64,000 bases of DNA, taken from assembly GCF_900103695.1 (NCBI RefSeq), contig NZ_FNHF01000001.1:744001-808000 (forward strand). The letters are read 5' to 3'. Made by a program: the position numbers and the translations under genes. This document shows positions 48,829 to 57,187 of this stretch, piece after piece. Source of the stretch: Sediminibacillus halophilus. Its GTDB lineage: Bacteria > Bacillota > Bacilli > Bacillales > Amphibacillaceae. Position 1 is the first letter of the stretch; every line of letters begins with the position of its first letter. The notes below the pieces were generated by a model that worked only from the letters and a program-made list of their open reading frames with translations, was not told the origin of the DNA and made no database searches.

Positions 48829-50118
48829 CTACCGTGTCTCCATTCTTTGTTTTAACGCCCGGACACCAGCCACCACAAACGGAATATATAGAATTACTGC
48901 CAACGCCAGGTTGAAAATCTGGAGAGCAATCCCACGCCAACTTCCTCCCGTCACCAGGTACCCGCTCAAAATAGGAGGCGTCGTCCAAGGAAGTATCGCT
49001 ACTGTTTTAGGAACAATTCCAGTTGCCAGCGCGATATAGGAAGTAACGGTAAGTATTACAGGAATGAGTATGAAGGGGAGCATCATAATTGGATTTAATA
49101 CGATTGGCAGGCCAAAAATAACAGGTTCATTTATATTGAAAAGGCCAGCAGGTGTTGACAGCTTTGCCACTTCCCGATATGGATGGTTTTTCTCTTGGCG
49201 GATGACAAAAAATATTGCGATCAGCAAAGCAATCGTCGTCCCAGAACCGCCCATAAACACAAAAGAATCAAGGAAAGGTTTGGTCACGATATTTGGGACA
49301 TCAAAAGCGGAAACGCCGCTTTGGTACAAAGAAAGGTTTTTTTCGATGAGCGGCAGATAAACCGGCTCAATGACAGAACCAATAATATTGGTTCCATGTA
49401 AACCGAAGAACCATAACAAGTGATTCAAAAAGGATACGACCATTGCCGCCGGCAGCGTATTTCCAAGTCCTTGCAGAGGCTCTTGAATGATATTGAAAAT
49501 CCACTCAAAAATACTGATTTCCGCGAAGTGACTCATCAAGGCTTGGAATAAGCCTACGAGAATCAAAATGATGGATGCAGGAATCAGGGCGGTAAACGAA
49601 CGGGAAACTCCATCGGGAACCCCTTCCGGCATTTTTATCGCAAGCCTGGATTGGAGCAGGTATCGAAATAATTCAGTAAGAACCAAGGCAAGTATGATTG
49701 CGACGAACAATCCTTGAGCCCCCAACCAGGCAAAACTCAAGCCCCAGTCAGGGGTTTCCGGTACAAGCATGATATAAGCAGCAGCAGTTATTAATCCTGA
49801 AGATAAACCGTCTATTTCGTAAGATTTTGCCAGGTTATATGCAATGGAAAATGCGATCAACAAACCGAGAACTGCAAACGTGCCATTCCAAATGCTCCCG
49901 CCAACCTTTTGCCAATTTCCTTCTCCAAAAATGCCATTTAAAATACCTGGCAAATCGAAACTTCCGAAAGGTGGAAAATTGTTTATCAGGATTCCTAGCG
50001 ATCCAATGATAACCAGTGGCATGATAGCGACAAATCCATCTCGGATAGCAACTAAGTGGCGCTGAGCTCCTATCCTCCCGGCTACTTCAATAAACCTTTG
50101 CATGAGCGGATGATTCAT
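48829..50118 (-). CDS. PTS cellobiose/chitobiose-family IIC permease
   Basis: A 429-residue membrane component with about 10 helices of the lactose/cellobiose IIC family. Marker segments: AIRDGFVAIMPLVIIGSLGIL, LHGTNIIGSVIEPVYLPLI, MGGSGTTIAL and FNINEPVIFGLPIVLNP, the last holding the substrate Glu. It pairs with the IIB subunit at 48268. The 252-bp gap between them has no gene but a frame of about 45 codons without a start. The ATG follows GGGGGTAAT. The GntR gene is divergent and its putative operator lies between. Confidence 0.92.
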   Translation of the reverse strand: MNHPLMQRFIEVAGRIGAQRHLVAIRDGFVAIMPLVIIGSLGILINNFPPFGSFDLPGILNGIFGEGNWQKVGGSIWNGTFAVLGLLIAFSIAYNLAKSYEIDGLSSGLITAAAYIMLVPETPDWGLSFAWLGAQGLFVAIILALVLTELFRYLLQSRLAIKMPEGVPDGVSRSFTALIPASIILILVGLFQALMSHFAEISIFEWIFNIIQEPLQGLGNTLPAAMVVSFLNHLLWFFGLHGTNIIGSVIEPVYLPLIEKNLSLYQSGVSAFDVPNIVTKPFLDSFVFMGGSGTTIALLIAIFFVIRQEKNHPYREVAKLSTPAGLFNINEPVIFGLPIVLNPIMMLPFILIPVILTVTSYIALATGIVPKTVAILPWTTPPILSGYLVTGGSWRGIALQIFNLALAVILYIPFVVAGVRALKQRMETR

Positions 50119-50384
50119 TCTGATTACCCCCTAAATGAATTGATGGCAGGAGTCGGCATATGCCAGTCCGCAGATGATCCGAATCAACATTTCCATTAAC
50201 TCCCCTGCTTTTTTCCTGTCGGTTCATTCCTAAACTTCACCAAATCAAGGCCATTCCTATTCAGTCCGCAGCCAACACCTAGTTACCCATCCTTCACATT
50301 GTTGATCATTCCTTTCACAGATCAGGAGTCGAATGTCGTGACAAGTTCTTTTTAAAGATGTTTATGCGTCAAAGGCACAGAAAA

Positions 50385-50395
50385 TGTATCATACA
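50385..50395. promoter_or_regulatory. Palindrome, candidate GntR operator
   Basis: TGTATCATACA is a perfect 11-bp palindrome (central C) midway between the divergent IIC and GntR genes. HutC-subfamily regulators such as TreR use TGTATATACA-like sites, so this is a good candidate for control in both directions. Bases 50119-50384 hold no gene. Confidence 0.5.
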
Positions 50396-50495
50396 AATAA
50401 TTCTCCTCCCATACAATAGGGAGTAAGAGCCGGATTTGTCATAACAAACCAAAGGCATTTTGTGTATTAGCCGCTTTGCAGATGGGAGTTATACA

Positions 50496-51224
50496 ATGAA
50501 CAAAAATCTATCATTACATGAATTCATTAAAGAGGAATTGCTTACTAGCATTAAAACCGGCCATTACCAAATTGGTGAAAAGATTCCGACGGAAATGGAA
50601 CTTTGCAACAGGTTTAACGTGAGCAGAACGACCGTGCGAACAGCCCTGAATCAATTGACACAAGAAGGTTATCTGGCACGACATCAAGGCCGGGGAACGT
50701 ATGTGGCAGATCAAAAGGTAAAACAAACCCTTTCCCATACAATCAAACGATATAGCGACCAGGTTGCAATACAGGGAAAGAAACCAAAAATTATGTTACT
50801 CGGACTTCAGGTCATCCCTGCTGACCAACATCTTTCCCATTCTTTATCCATATCCAGGAATGATGCCGTTCAACGGATAGAAAGAATCCGGCTGGCCGAT
50901 AAAGATCCAACCCAATACGAGGTATCCTATATTCCTTGGAGCATGGCTCCAGGTCTTACAAAAAAACATGCCGAAACCTCCCTCTATGCAGCTTTACAAG
51001 AAGTCTTCGGACTTCATATCGCCAAGACAACCGAACAAGTAGAAATCACCTTTGCAAACGAGCGGATATGCAGCCATTTACGTTGTGACGCTGGATTGCC
51101 ACTCTTCTATATCGAGACAACTGCAGAAGATAAACACGGAAATAAAATCGAATTTTCACGCTCCTACTTTCGCGGAGACAAAACAAATTTCATCATCGAA
51201 CGATTGTATGACCAAAATCCATAA
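50496..51224 (+). CDS. GntR-family (HutC/UTRA) regulator of the chitobiose locus
   Basis: A 242-residue repressor with an N-terminal winged helix-turn-helix (KIPTEMELCNRFNVSRTTVR, about residues 26-45; then GYLARHQGRGTYVA) and a C-terminal UTRA sugar-sensing domain from about residue 80. Ligands of this subfamily are often phosphosugars, here perhaps a phosphorylated chitobiose. It is followed after 17 nt by chbG and faces the PTS IIC gene. The ATG at 50496 has GATGGGAG upstream; an earlier in-frame start lacks one. Confidence 0.88.
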   Translation: MNKNLSLHEFIKEELLTSIKTGHYQIGEKIPTEMELCNRFNVSRTTVRTALNQLTQEGYLARHQGRGTYVADQKVKQTLSHTIKRYSDQVAIQGKKPKIMLLGLQVIPADQHLSHSLSISRNDAVQRIERIRLADKDPTQYEVSYIPWSMAPGLTKKHAETSLYAALQEVFGLHIAKTTEQVEITFANERICSHLRCDAGLPLFYIETTAEDKHGNKIEFSRSYFRGDKTNFIIERLYDQNP

Positions 51225-51241
51225 ATAAAGGAAGGAAACAG

Positions 51242-51940
51242 ATGGAAGTTTTATTTAATGCAGATGATTTTGGCTTGACGAAAGGCGTGAATGATGGAAT
51301 CATCGAGGCTTTTGTGAATGGGGTGGTAGGTTCCGCTACATTAATGATGAACGGACCTGCCGTTGAACATGCTGTAAAAGCCGCAAAACGGCATCCTGGT
51401 TTAAAAGTCGGAATCCACCTTGTTCTTACTTGGGGAAAAGCTCTCTGCCCTGACTTACATTCGATTGTCGACAGAGAAGGCATTTTTCGCTGGCGTAGTG
51501 ATTTTCGTAAAAGGACTGTTCCTGATCTGAAGGAAACCGAAAAAGAATGGCGGACACAAATGGAGGCGTTTCTTTCCACAGGGTTACCCCTTCATCATAT
51601 CGACAGCCACCACCATATTCATGGCTGGGAACCACTGAGGGAGTTAACGCTTCGATTAGCGGAAGACTATCGAGTTCCCGTTCGCTTTGTAGAATCGCTT
51701 CGCACAAGTCCCGATTATCTATTGACCGAAGCCCTGTGGACAGACTTTTATGGTAAAGGGGTAACCAGCAACATATTCGATCAATTACGCATGATCCCAG
51801 CCGACAAAGTGGAGGTCATGACCCATCCGGCTTTTGTGGATACCGAGCTTCAAGCAATCAGTTCCTATGCAGAACCACGCAATGCTGAAAGAGAAATCCT
51901 TTGTTCACTGAAAATACCAGATTGGGTGAGGATTCTATAA
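51242..51940 (+). CDS. chbG: ChbG/YdjC-family carbohydrate deacetylase
   Basis: A 232-residue metal-dependent deacetylase that removes one acetyl group from chitobiose (or its 6-phosphate), making it usable by downstream enzymes. Visible motifs are NADDFGLTKGVNDGI at the N-terminus with metal-binding Asp, VGIHLVLTWG, and IDSHHHIHGW with catalytic and metal His. The final MTHPAFVD contributes another His. The gene is co-transcribed with the GntR regulator and lies beside the PTS genes. GGAAGGAAA precedes the ATG. Confidence 0.9.
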   Translation: MEVLFNADDFGLTKGVNDGIIEAFVNGVVGSATLMMNGPAVEHAVKAAKRHPGLKVGIHLVLTWGKALCPDLHSIVDREGIFRWRSDFRKRTVPDLKETEKEWRTQMEAFLSTGLPLHHIDSHHHIHGWEPLRELTLRLAEDYRVPVRFVESLRTSPDYLLTEALWTDFYGKGVTSNIFDQLRMIPADKVEVMTHPAFVDTELQAISSYAEPRNAEREILCSLKIPDWVRIL

Positions 51941-52131
51941 AGGCTGTCAAAAATGTCCGTGAAAATAATCCTTCAATTTTTTCGTTGGCTACTCTCGTGT
52001 CAGTTCGCATACTTCTAGTACTTAATCTATCCCCTCCTCAAATTTCCCAGCCGTTTTCATCCTCCTTTTGAACACGCACTATAAATAGGTTAACTTAGTA
52101 GAATCAATTTATCTTATTCGTTATAATAAAT

Positions 52132-52157
52132 AGAGAGAAGTGCGCCAACACTTCTCC
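52132..52157 (-). terminator. Terminator of the PadR-ABC operon
   Basis: GAGAAGTG pairs with CACTTCTC on the minus strand and is followed by TCTATTTATT, about 60 nt beyond the ATPase stop. Another stem (GTCCC/GGGAC) lies at 52160-52180. The spacer 51941-52131 has no gene. Confidence 0.75.
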
Positions 52158-52216
52158 CCGGTCCCTGTCTTCAAGGGACGAAACTGACAATTTTTTTCGG
52201 AAAGCTTCCTTCTGCT

Positions 52217-52927
52217 TTAACGCAAAGGGAGCTTTTCATCATGAATCTTCCGCTCCTCATACATCATGCCGTCTTCCAAATAGAGAACTCTATCACATAA
52301 ATCCAGCATACGTTCATCATGTGTGACCATAACCGCACTCTTTTGTCTATTTTTCACTTCTTTCCTCAACATCTTTACCACCCTTCTCCCTTTCTCTGAA
52401 TCAAGGCTGGCTGTTGGTTCATCGGCCAAGATACAATCAGGGTCATTCATAAATGCCCGGGCAATTGCAACCCGCTGTTTTTCCCCGCCGGATAGCTGGT
52501 CCACACGACTGTTTTCCCGATGGGCCAATCCCAAATCATTTATTAAGTGTGCGGCTTTTTCTCGCTGTTCCCGGTCTCTTTTTGAGACAATTTCCGCTAC
52601 CAATAATAACTGCTCTTGTACCGTTAAATACGGAATCAAATGTGCGGTCTGAAAAATGAATCCTAGTTTGTGTTTACGAATTTTTTTCAATTGTCGCGCC
52701 CTGGCATTGGTCACTTCTTGTCCGCTGAGTACTATCGATCCGCTGCTTGGTGTCAATAATGCTCCCATAATCGATAGTAAGGTGCTTTTCCCAGAACCGG
52801 AAGGACCGACAATTGCCACGAACTCTCCCCGTTTTATTTCCATTGAAACACTTTTCAATACTTCGACCGATCTATCACCATCCAAAAATACCTTTGATAT
52901 ATTATCCAGTTTTATAATCCCATTCAT
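52217..52927 (-). CDS. ABC transporter ATP-binding protein (MacB/LolD-type)
   Basis: A 236-residue ATPase with Walker [10 protein letters not shown] (about residues 40-48), Q-loop [11 protein letters not shown], the signature LSGGEKQRV and Walker B CILADE, followed by the D-loop and MVTHD. It belongs to the group paired with FtsX/MacB permeases. The ATG overlaps the permease stop by one base (TGATG), with GGGAGGG in the permease end as RBS. It is the last gene of PadR-HAAS-permease-ATPase; export of a toxic compound, lipid or peptide is possible. Confidence 0.9.
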   Translation of the reverse strand: MNGIIKLDNISKVFLDGDRSVEVLKSVSMEIKRGEFVAIVGPSGSGKSTLLSIMGALLTPSSGSIVLSGQEVTNARARQLKKIRKHKLGFIFQTAHLIPYLTVQEQLLLVAEIVSKRDREQREKAAHLINDLGLAHRENSRVDQLSGGEKQRVAIARAFMNDPDCILADEPTASLDSEKGRRVVKMLRKEVKNRQKSAVMVTHDERMLDLCDRVLYLEDGMMYEERKIHDEKLPLR

Positions 52928-53991
52928 CAATCAGCCCTCCCTATTGCTTCCAAAGCATCCGTCTTTGCAACTTGATGAACGGATACCAGCGAACCGGAAA
53001 CATTAAGTGCTAAGAAAACAATGCCCGTGAAGCCAATCATTTGCCAGGAGATCTCAAACGGCATTTCATCAGGAAGTAACTTCGTCATCCCTGATACTCC
53101 GAGCAGACTGAGGACAAGACCAGAGATTGTTAGGAAAACCACCTGCAACACCAAACTTTTTGCGATAAAAGCAGTGCTGGCTCCGATTGCCTTTAAAACA
53201 CCAAATTGGTTTCTTTTTTGAATCGTAATCACGTAGAAAAATACAGTTGACACAAATGCTGAGATAATAAACAAAAATGTGACCATCATCAGCAGCGAGC
53301 CTTGTGTTTCAGAATAACCAGGCATCGATTCTACTGTCTCTTCTAATGTCAAAACATCCATCTTTGCCACGTCTGTTTCCTTTCCATAGTAAAGCAGTGC
53401 CTGATTTTTGTCCGGATTGCTGAATGACCGCTTGTTAAAATCATTTAAATTCGTATAAACAACCGACATATGACTGTAGGTGTGATTTTCAAGAAAGCCA
53501 GCAATCGTAAAATCCGCACCTAGGTTTTCATCATGCAAGGTATCATGCAAGGCATATCCCTGCCTTTTTATTGATTCATCCACTACGACCTCTTCCCCGG
53601 TAATCTCTTCTATTGGCTTTCCCTCAATGACTGGCGGAAGAGATGGATGATCTGTCTCTAATGCAAAGTACACCACATCTGCGACAGCATCTTTCCCCTT
53701 CACTGTAGACATGGTAATCGTAAGTGGAGTGAATTGATCTTTTGCGACAGAGTCTCCCAACTCTTCCTGCGCATTTTCGCCAACTTCCGATTTTAAAATA
53801 TTCCCTTCGGCTTCCGAATTCATCACTACATAATCTGCGGGCAGATTTTTTAGCGAGGAACTGTCTGCAGTAGCCAATCCGCTTGCCAGGCCATTAACGA
53901 AAAACAACAGGAAAAGAATTGCTGTTAAAATAAAGCCGACCATTGCATATTTCAGCTTGGAAAATTTTAATTCTTTGAATGCTAAAAACAT
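52927..53991 (-). CDS. FtsX/MacB-type ABC transporter permease
   Basis: A 354-residue permease with one N-terminal helix (about 15-37), a long extracellular domain of roughly 210 residues, and three C-terminal helices. The segment VITIQKRNQFGVLKAIGAST is the FtsX-like motif. It transmits ATPase cycles mechanically to the outside rather than forming a classic pore. The start at 53991 has GGGGGAG upstream; a longer frame before it is cysteine-rich noise overlapping the HAAS gene. It is one base into the ATPase gene. Confidence 0.85.
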   Translation of the reverse strand: MFLAFKELKFSKLKYAMVGFILTAILFLLFFVNGLASGLATADSSSLKNLPADYVVMNSEAEGNILKSEVGENAQEELGDSVAKDQFTPLTITMSTVKGKDAVADVVYFALETDHPSLPPVIEGKPIEEITGEEVVVDESIKRQGYALHDTLHDENLGADFTIAGFLENHTYSHMSVVYTNLNDFNKRSFSNPDKNQALLYYGKETDVAKMDVLTLEETVESMPGYSETQGSLLMMVTFLFIISAFVSTVFFYVITIQKRNQFGVLKAIGASTAFIAKSLVLQVVFLTISGLVLSLLGVSGMTKLLPDEMPFEISWQMIGFTGIVFLALNVSGSLVSVHQVAKTDALEAIGRAD

Positions 53992-54001
53992 AACACTCCC
54001 C

Positions 54002-54664
54002 CTACCTTTCTTTTTTCCGGTCTGTCCCTGTGAACAGCAGTCCGAGCAACAAGCCAAACCCGGCCAAGAAAAATACCATGAAGGAACTGATTCCGATGAA
54101 AATTTCACCTGTCGCAAAACCGGAAGTAAAGGCTGTAAACAAGCTGAACAAAATTAATCCGACCGACAAACCATATAGCATGGCACGCACTTTGGTCATG
54201 GCGTACTTTTTGTTGGTTTCCCTTGTCAACAAACTGTAAGCGACGATGGCTCCGCCGACTACGATAAAGATAGCCGGTCCGGTCACAGCCTCAAGGGGCA
54301 ACCCCATAAAATACAACATGGCCATCGTCAACAGACCGAACAGACCGACCAGTGTGCCAGTAATTAACCCCGCAGTGGAAACACGGGCAGTCATGGATGA
54401 ATAAACAGATTTCCTTGTCTGGTCCTGGCCGATCTGCCGCATATCCTCGATCAGGCCGCTCAGGTCTCCCAGCGAACTAACCGCCTCCTTAAAGGCTTCC
54501 TCTTCATTCATGCCGGCCTTTTTGTAATCAATAATCTTTTCCTTCAGATTAATGGACAGCTCCTCTTTTAATTCATATAATTGTTGACTTTCACCGATTC
54601 CAGCAAACAAATTGTCTACATAGGATCGAACCTTCTGATTAAGATCCTGGTTTATTCTCTTCAT
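54002..54664 (-). CDS. HAAS (permease prefix) domain membrane protein
   Basis: A 220-residue protein. Residues 1-80 form the helical HAAS/permease-prefix domain (DNLFAGIGESQQLYELKEEL, MNEEEAFKEAVSSLGD), followed by six hydrophobic helices. HAAS proteins are found next to PadR regulators, and are thought to link the regulator to a membrane partner. It overlaps the padR stop by 26 nt and lies 10 nt before the permease start, fixing the operon order. The function is inferred from context. Confidence 0.8.
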   Translation of the reverse strand: MKRINQDLNQKVRSYVDNLFAGIGESQQLYELKEELSINLKEKIIDYKKAGMNEEEAFKEAVSSLGDLSGLIEDMRQIGQDQTRKSVYSSMTARVSTAGLITGTLVGLFGLLTMAMLYFMGLPLEAVTGPAIFIVVGGAIVAYSLLTRETNKKYAMTKVRAMLYGLSVGLILFSLFTAFTSGFATGEIFIGISSFMVFFLAGFGLLLGLLFTGTDRKKER

Positions 54665-55004
54665 TCTGAATTCCTCCCTCGATTAATTGATTCAATACAT
54701 TCTTGGCAAAATGCCAGTCCTGTTTGTTCTTTCTGTACCGCTCAACACCCGTCTCCGTAATGCGGTAATATTTTCGACGCCCCCCTTGAGTTTCATCACC
54801 CCAATAGGAGGCGATATACCCCTCCTTCTCCAACCGACGAAATGCAGTATAAAGCGTCGCTTCTTTTAATTCATACTGATTTCCGCTTAAAGCGATAATC
54901 GTTTTATAAATTTGATAACCGTAGCTATCGCCTTGCTGCAAAACATTCAATATAATCGTATCGGTATGACCCCTGATTAGGTCTGTCGAAATGTTGCTAG
55001 CCAA
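54639..55004 (-). CDS. PadR-family transcriptional regulator
   Basis: A 121-residue repressor with the PadR winged helix: GHTDTIILNVLQQGDSYGYQ, LKEATLYTAFRRLEKEGYI and the wing GGRRKYYRITETG, then a C-terminal dimerisation helix. It is first in the four-gene operon and presumably represses it until a ligand enters. It starts with TTG, chosen because TAGGAGGTGA lies 8 nt upstream. The last 26 nt overlap the HAAS gene. Confidence 0.9.
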   Translation of the reverse strand: MASNISTDLIRGHTDTIILNVLQQGDSYGYQIYKTIIALSGNQYELKEATLYTAFRRLEKEGYIASYWGDETQGGRRKYYRITETGVERYRKNKQDWHFAKNVLNQLIEGGIQNEENKPGS

Positions 55005-55027
55005 TTTATCTTCACCTCCTACGATAC

Positions 55028-55056
55028 AATTTAAAACATATTACTTTGTCTGTCAA
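55028..55056 (-). promoter_or_regulatory. PadR operon promoter with probable operator
   Basis: TTGACA (55051-55056) and TAAATT (55028-55033) on the minus strand are 17 bp apart. The spacer holds AAAGTAATATGTTT, and the inverted half-site AACATATTA recurs about 35 bp upstream (55078-55094), with two ACAAAGT/ACTTTGT copies. PadR proteins bind such AT-rich inverted half-sites, so autoregulation is likely. Confidence 0.65.
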
Positions 55057-55102
55057 TGTAATTTATCACAAATAATAATATGTTACAAAGTATAATCAAA
55101 TA

Positions 55103-55147
55103 AAAAATGCTGAAACCGGAAGCTGTCTCTGCTCCCGATTTCAGCAT
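55103..55147 (-). terminator. Terminator of the RNase H-like gene
   Basis: ATGCTGAAATCGGG pairs with CCGGTTTCAGCAT on the minus strand and is followed by TTTTTTATTTG. Confidence 0.85.
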
Positions 55148-55164
55148 ATATCAATTTATTATGG

Positions 55165-55821
55165 TTAATTTACCTCTTTGGTGCCGGTTATATTTATCCC
55201 ACGCAGTGCCTGTGTAGCAAGCTGATCGGCTTCTTTATTCAACTTACGGGAAACAAGCTGATAGGAAGGATCAATACCCAGTTTATCCAACTGTGTTTCG
55301 ATACGATCTATCCATTTGGAAAGTTCTATTTCATAACACGGCCATTCTCCACTCAATTGATGTAAGACAACCTGCGAATCACCGATAAACGTTACAGGAA
55401 GGTCATGCACCCCCATGAATGCAAGCTCTTGCAGCGCCAAATGAAACGCAGCATATTCAGCTTCATTGTTCGTATCCAACTCTTCTACTTGGGCATTTTT
55501 GCGGAGCCTAAGCGATTTTCCGTTTTGTTCATAATAAATAACGCATCCTAAACCCGAATGCCGTAACGCCTGGTCAAAGCCGCCATCAAAATACACCGTG
55601 ACATTATGTGGTTCCGTTTCAATTTCTGCAATAAATTTTTTTAATTCCTTTAAAGTCCATTCTGTATCACGGCTGTCAAGAAATTTAATTTGCTTTGCTC
55701 GCCCAGATTTTTCTAAGTCCTCTGCTATCAAAATGGCTTTTCCAGGATTCATTTCTTCTGACTGGAAACTGGTAGTAGTTCCCTTCGGGGTCTGGTATGA
55801 CATTTCAATTCGGATATCCAT
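55165..55821 (-). CDS. RNase H-like protein (YpeP-like)
   Basis: A 218-residue protein. The C-terminal two thirds is an RNase HI-type fold with the acidic set visible: YFDGGFDQA (first Asp), NNEAEYAAF (Glu), FIGDSQVVLHQL (Asp) and NKEADQLATQA (last Asp). The first 70 residues are a separate small domain (MDIRIEMSYQTPKGTTTSFQ). Such reverse-transcriptase-like proteins may degrade RNA in RNA/DNA hybrids, though several Bacillus members are weak. The spacing of acids favours activity. It is monocistronic; GGAGG precedes the ATG. Confidence 0.85.
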   Translation of the reverse strand: MDIRIEMSYQTPKGTTTSFQSEEMNPGKAILIAEDLEKSGRAKQIKFLDSRDTEWTLKELKKFIAEIETEPHNVTVYFDGGFDQALRHSGLGCVIYYEQNGKSLRLRKNAQVEELDTNNEAEYAAFHLALQELAFMGVHDLPVTFIGDSQVVLHQLSGEWPCYEIELSKWIDRIETQLDKLGIDPSYQLVSRKLNKEADQLATQALRGINITGTKEVN

Positions 55822-56067
55822 AAGACTGCCTCCTTAATCAGGACGATTTTAGATAGTCGTTTAAAAAAGACTATGCGCGTAAGATACAATCCGGCAGGCG
55901 AGCTTCCTCGATCCAAGGGCTAAGACAGCTTCCTTTACTTGCCTATTAGTTTAATAACTAATGTACCCGGCCAGCATGTATTATATCATTCTTTCCAAAG
56001 AAGAACGGAAATCATCCTGTGAAACTCTATTTATAAAAGATAGTTCTGGTTTAACCAAATAAAACCT
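55822..56067. other. Intergenic spacer without a recognised gene
   Basis: Divergent region between the RNase H-like gene and guaC. It has one small stem, ATAGTC/GACTAT (55853-55874), and no credible frame or known riboswitch; a purine aptamer was looked for and not found. Confidence 0.45.
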
Positions 56068-56096
56068 TTGACATCTAGAATAAAATGATGTAAATT
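56068..56096 (+). promoter_or_regulatory. guaC promoter
   Basis: TTGACA (56068-56073) and TAAATT (56091-56096) are 17 bp apart, with the start near 56104. Just downstream ACGAACAAT (56106) and ATATTCGT (56134) are loosely inverted and recall PurR boxes, but the spacing does not fit well, so this is left open. Confidence 0.7.
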
Positions 56097-56158
56097 ACCC
56101 TATGTACGAACAATAACATTTAACTTGTTTAAAATATTCGTGTTTAGAGGTGTGCAAC

Positions 56159-57142
56159 ATGGAAAATGTATTTGATTATGAAGATATACAACTAGTCCCT
56201 GCAAAGTGTATCGTAGACAGTCGCTCAGAATGTGACACAACAGTAACGCTTGGCGGTAACACATTCAAACTTCCGATAGTTCCCGCCAACATGCAGACTA
56301 TAATCGACGAAAATATCGCACTCTATTTAGCCGAAAATGGTTATTTCTATATTATGCACAGATTTGAACCAGAGAAACGCCTGGCTTTTACGAAGGACAT
56401 GAAGAATCGTGGTTTAATCGCTTCTATTAGTGTGGGGGTTAAAGAAGAAGAGTACCGTTTTGTAGAAGAACTGGCAAAAGCGCAGCTTACGCCGGAATAT
56501 ATCACCATCGACATAGCCCATGGCCATTCAAATGCTGTTATCAACATGATTCAGCATATTAAAAAACTGTTGCCTGCCAGCTTTGTCATTGCAGGAAATG
56601 TTGGTACTCCGGAAGCCGTAAGGGAATTGGAAAATGCCGGTGCCGATGCGACAAAAGTCGGAATAGGGCCAGGTAAAGTGTGTATTACGAAAATCAAAAC
56701 TGGTTTTGGAACTGGCGGCTGGCAATTAGCCGCGTTGCGCTGGTGCGCAAAAGCTGCCAGTAAACCGATCATTGCTGATGGCGGTATCCGGACGCATGGG
56801 GATATTGCGAAGTCCATTCGGTTTGGCGCCTCCATGGTTATGATTGGATCACTGTTTGCGGGCCACGAAGAATCACCTGGTGAGACCATCGAAACGGACG
56901 GCAAACTTTTCAAAGAATATTTCGGTTCTGCTTCTGAGTTCCAAAAAGGGGAAAAGAAGAATGTCGAAGGGAAAAAGATGCTTGTCGAGCATAAGGGTTC
57001 GCTTTCCGATACGCTGAAAGAGATGGAACAGGATTTACAGTCAGCGATATCTTACGCGGGAGGCAACAAGCTTGAAGCCATTCGCAATGTGGACTATGTA
57101 GTTGTTAAAAATTCCATTTTCAACGGCGACAAAGTATATTAA
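56159..57142 (+). CDS. guaC: GMP reductase
   Basis: GuaC converts GMP to IMP with NADPH and returns guanine nucleotides to the adenine branch. The 327-residue protein has the IMPDH/GMPR barrel, starts [20 protein letters not shown], has the catalytic Cys loop [20 protein letters not shown], and [19 protein letters not shown] for phosphate binding. The usual length in Bacillus is about 326. No CBS domain is inserted, which argues against IMP dehydrogenase. The ATG follows AGAGGTG; its promoter is near-consensus. Confidence 0.96.
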   Translation: MENVFDYEDIQLVPAKCIVDSRSECDTTVTLGGNTFKLPIVPANMQTIIDENIALYLAENGYFYIMHRFEPEKRLAFTKDMKNRGLIASISVGVKEEEYRFVEELAKAQLTPEYITIDIAHGHSNAVINMIQHIKKLLPASFVIAGNVGTPEAVRELENAGADATKVGIGPGKVCITKIKTGFGTGGWQLAALRWCAKAASKPIIADGGIRTHGDIAKSIRFGASMVMIGSLFAGHEESPGETIETDGKLFKEYFGSASEFQKGEKKNVEGKKMLVEHKGSLSDTLKEMEQDLQSAISYAGGNKLEAIRNVDYVVVKNSIFNGDKVY

Positions 57143-57146
57143 CGGC

Positions 57147-57180
57147 AAACAGGAGAGCGGCATTACCGCTCTCCTGTTTG
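57147..57180. terminator. Bidirectional terminator after guaC
   Basis: AAACAGGAGAGCGG pairs with CCGCTCTCCTGTTT around a 5-nt loop, between convergent guaC and the amidohydrolase gene. Confidence 0.9.
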
Positions 57181-57187
57181 TATGTCA

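Noticed and set aside
56100-56145. PurR box pair in the guaC leader
   Set aside because: ACGAACAAT and ATATTCGT are only loosely inverted and the spacing does not fit the usual PurR arrangement.
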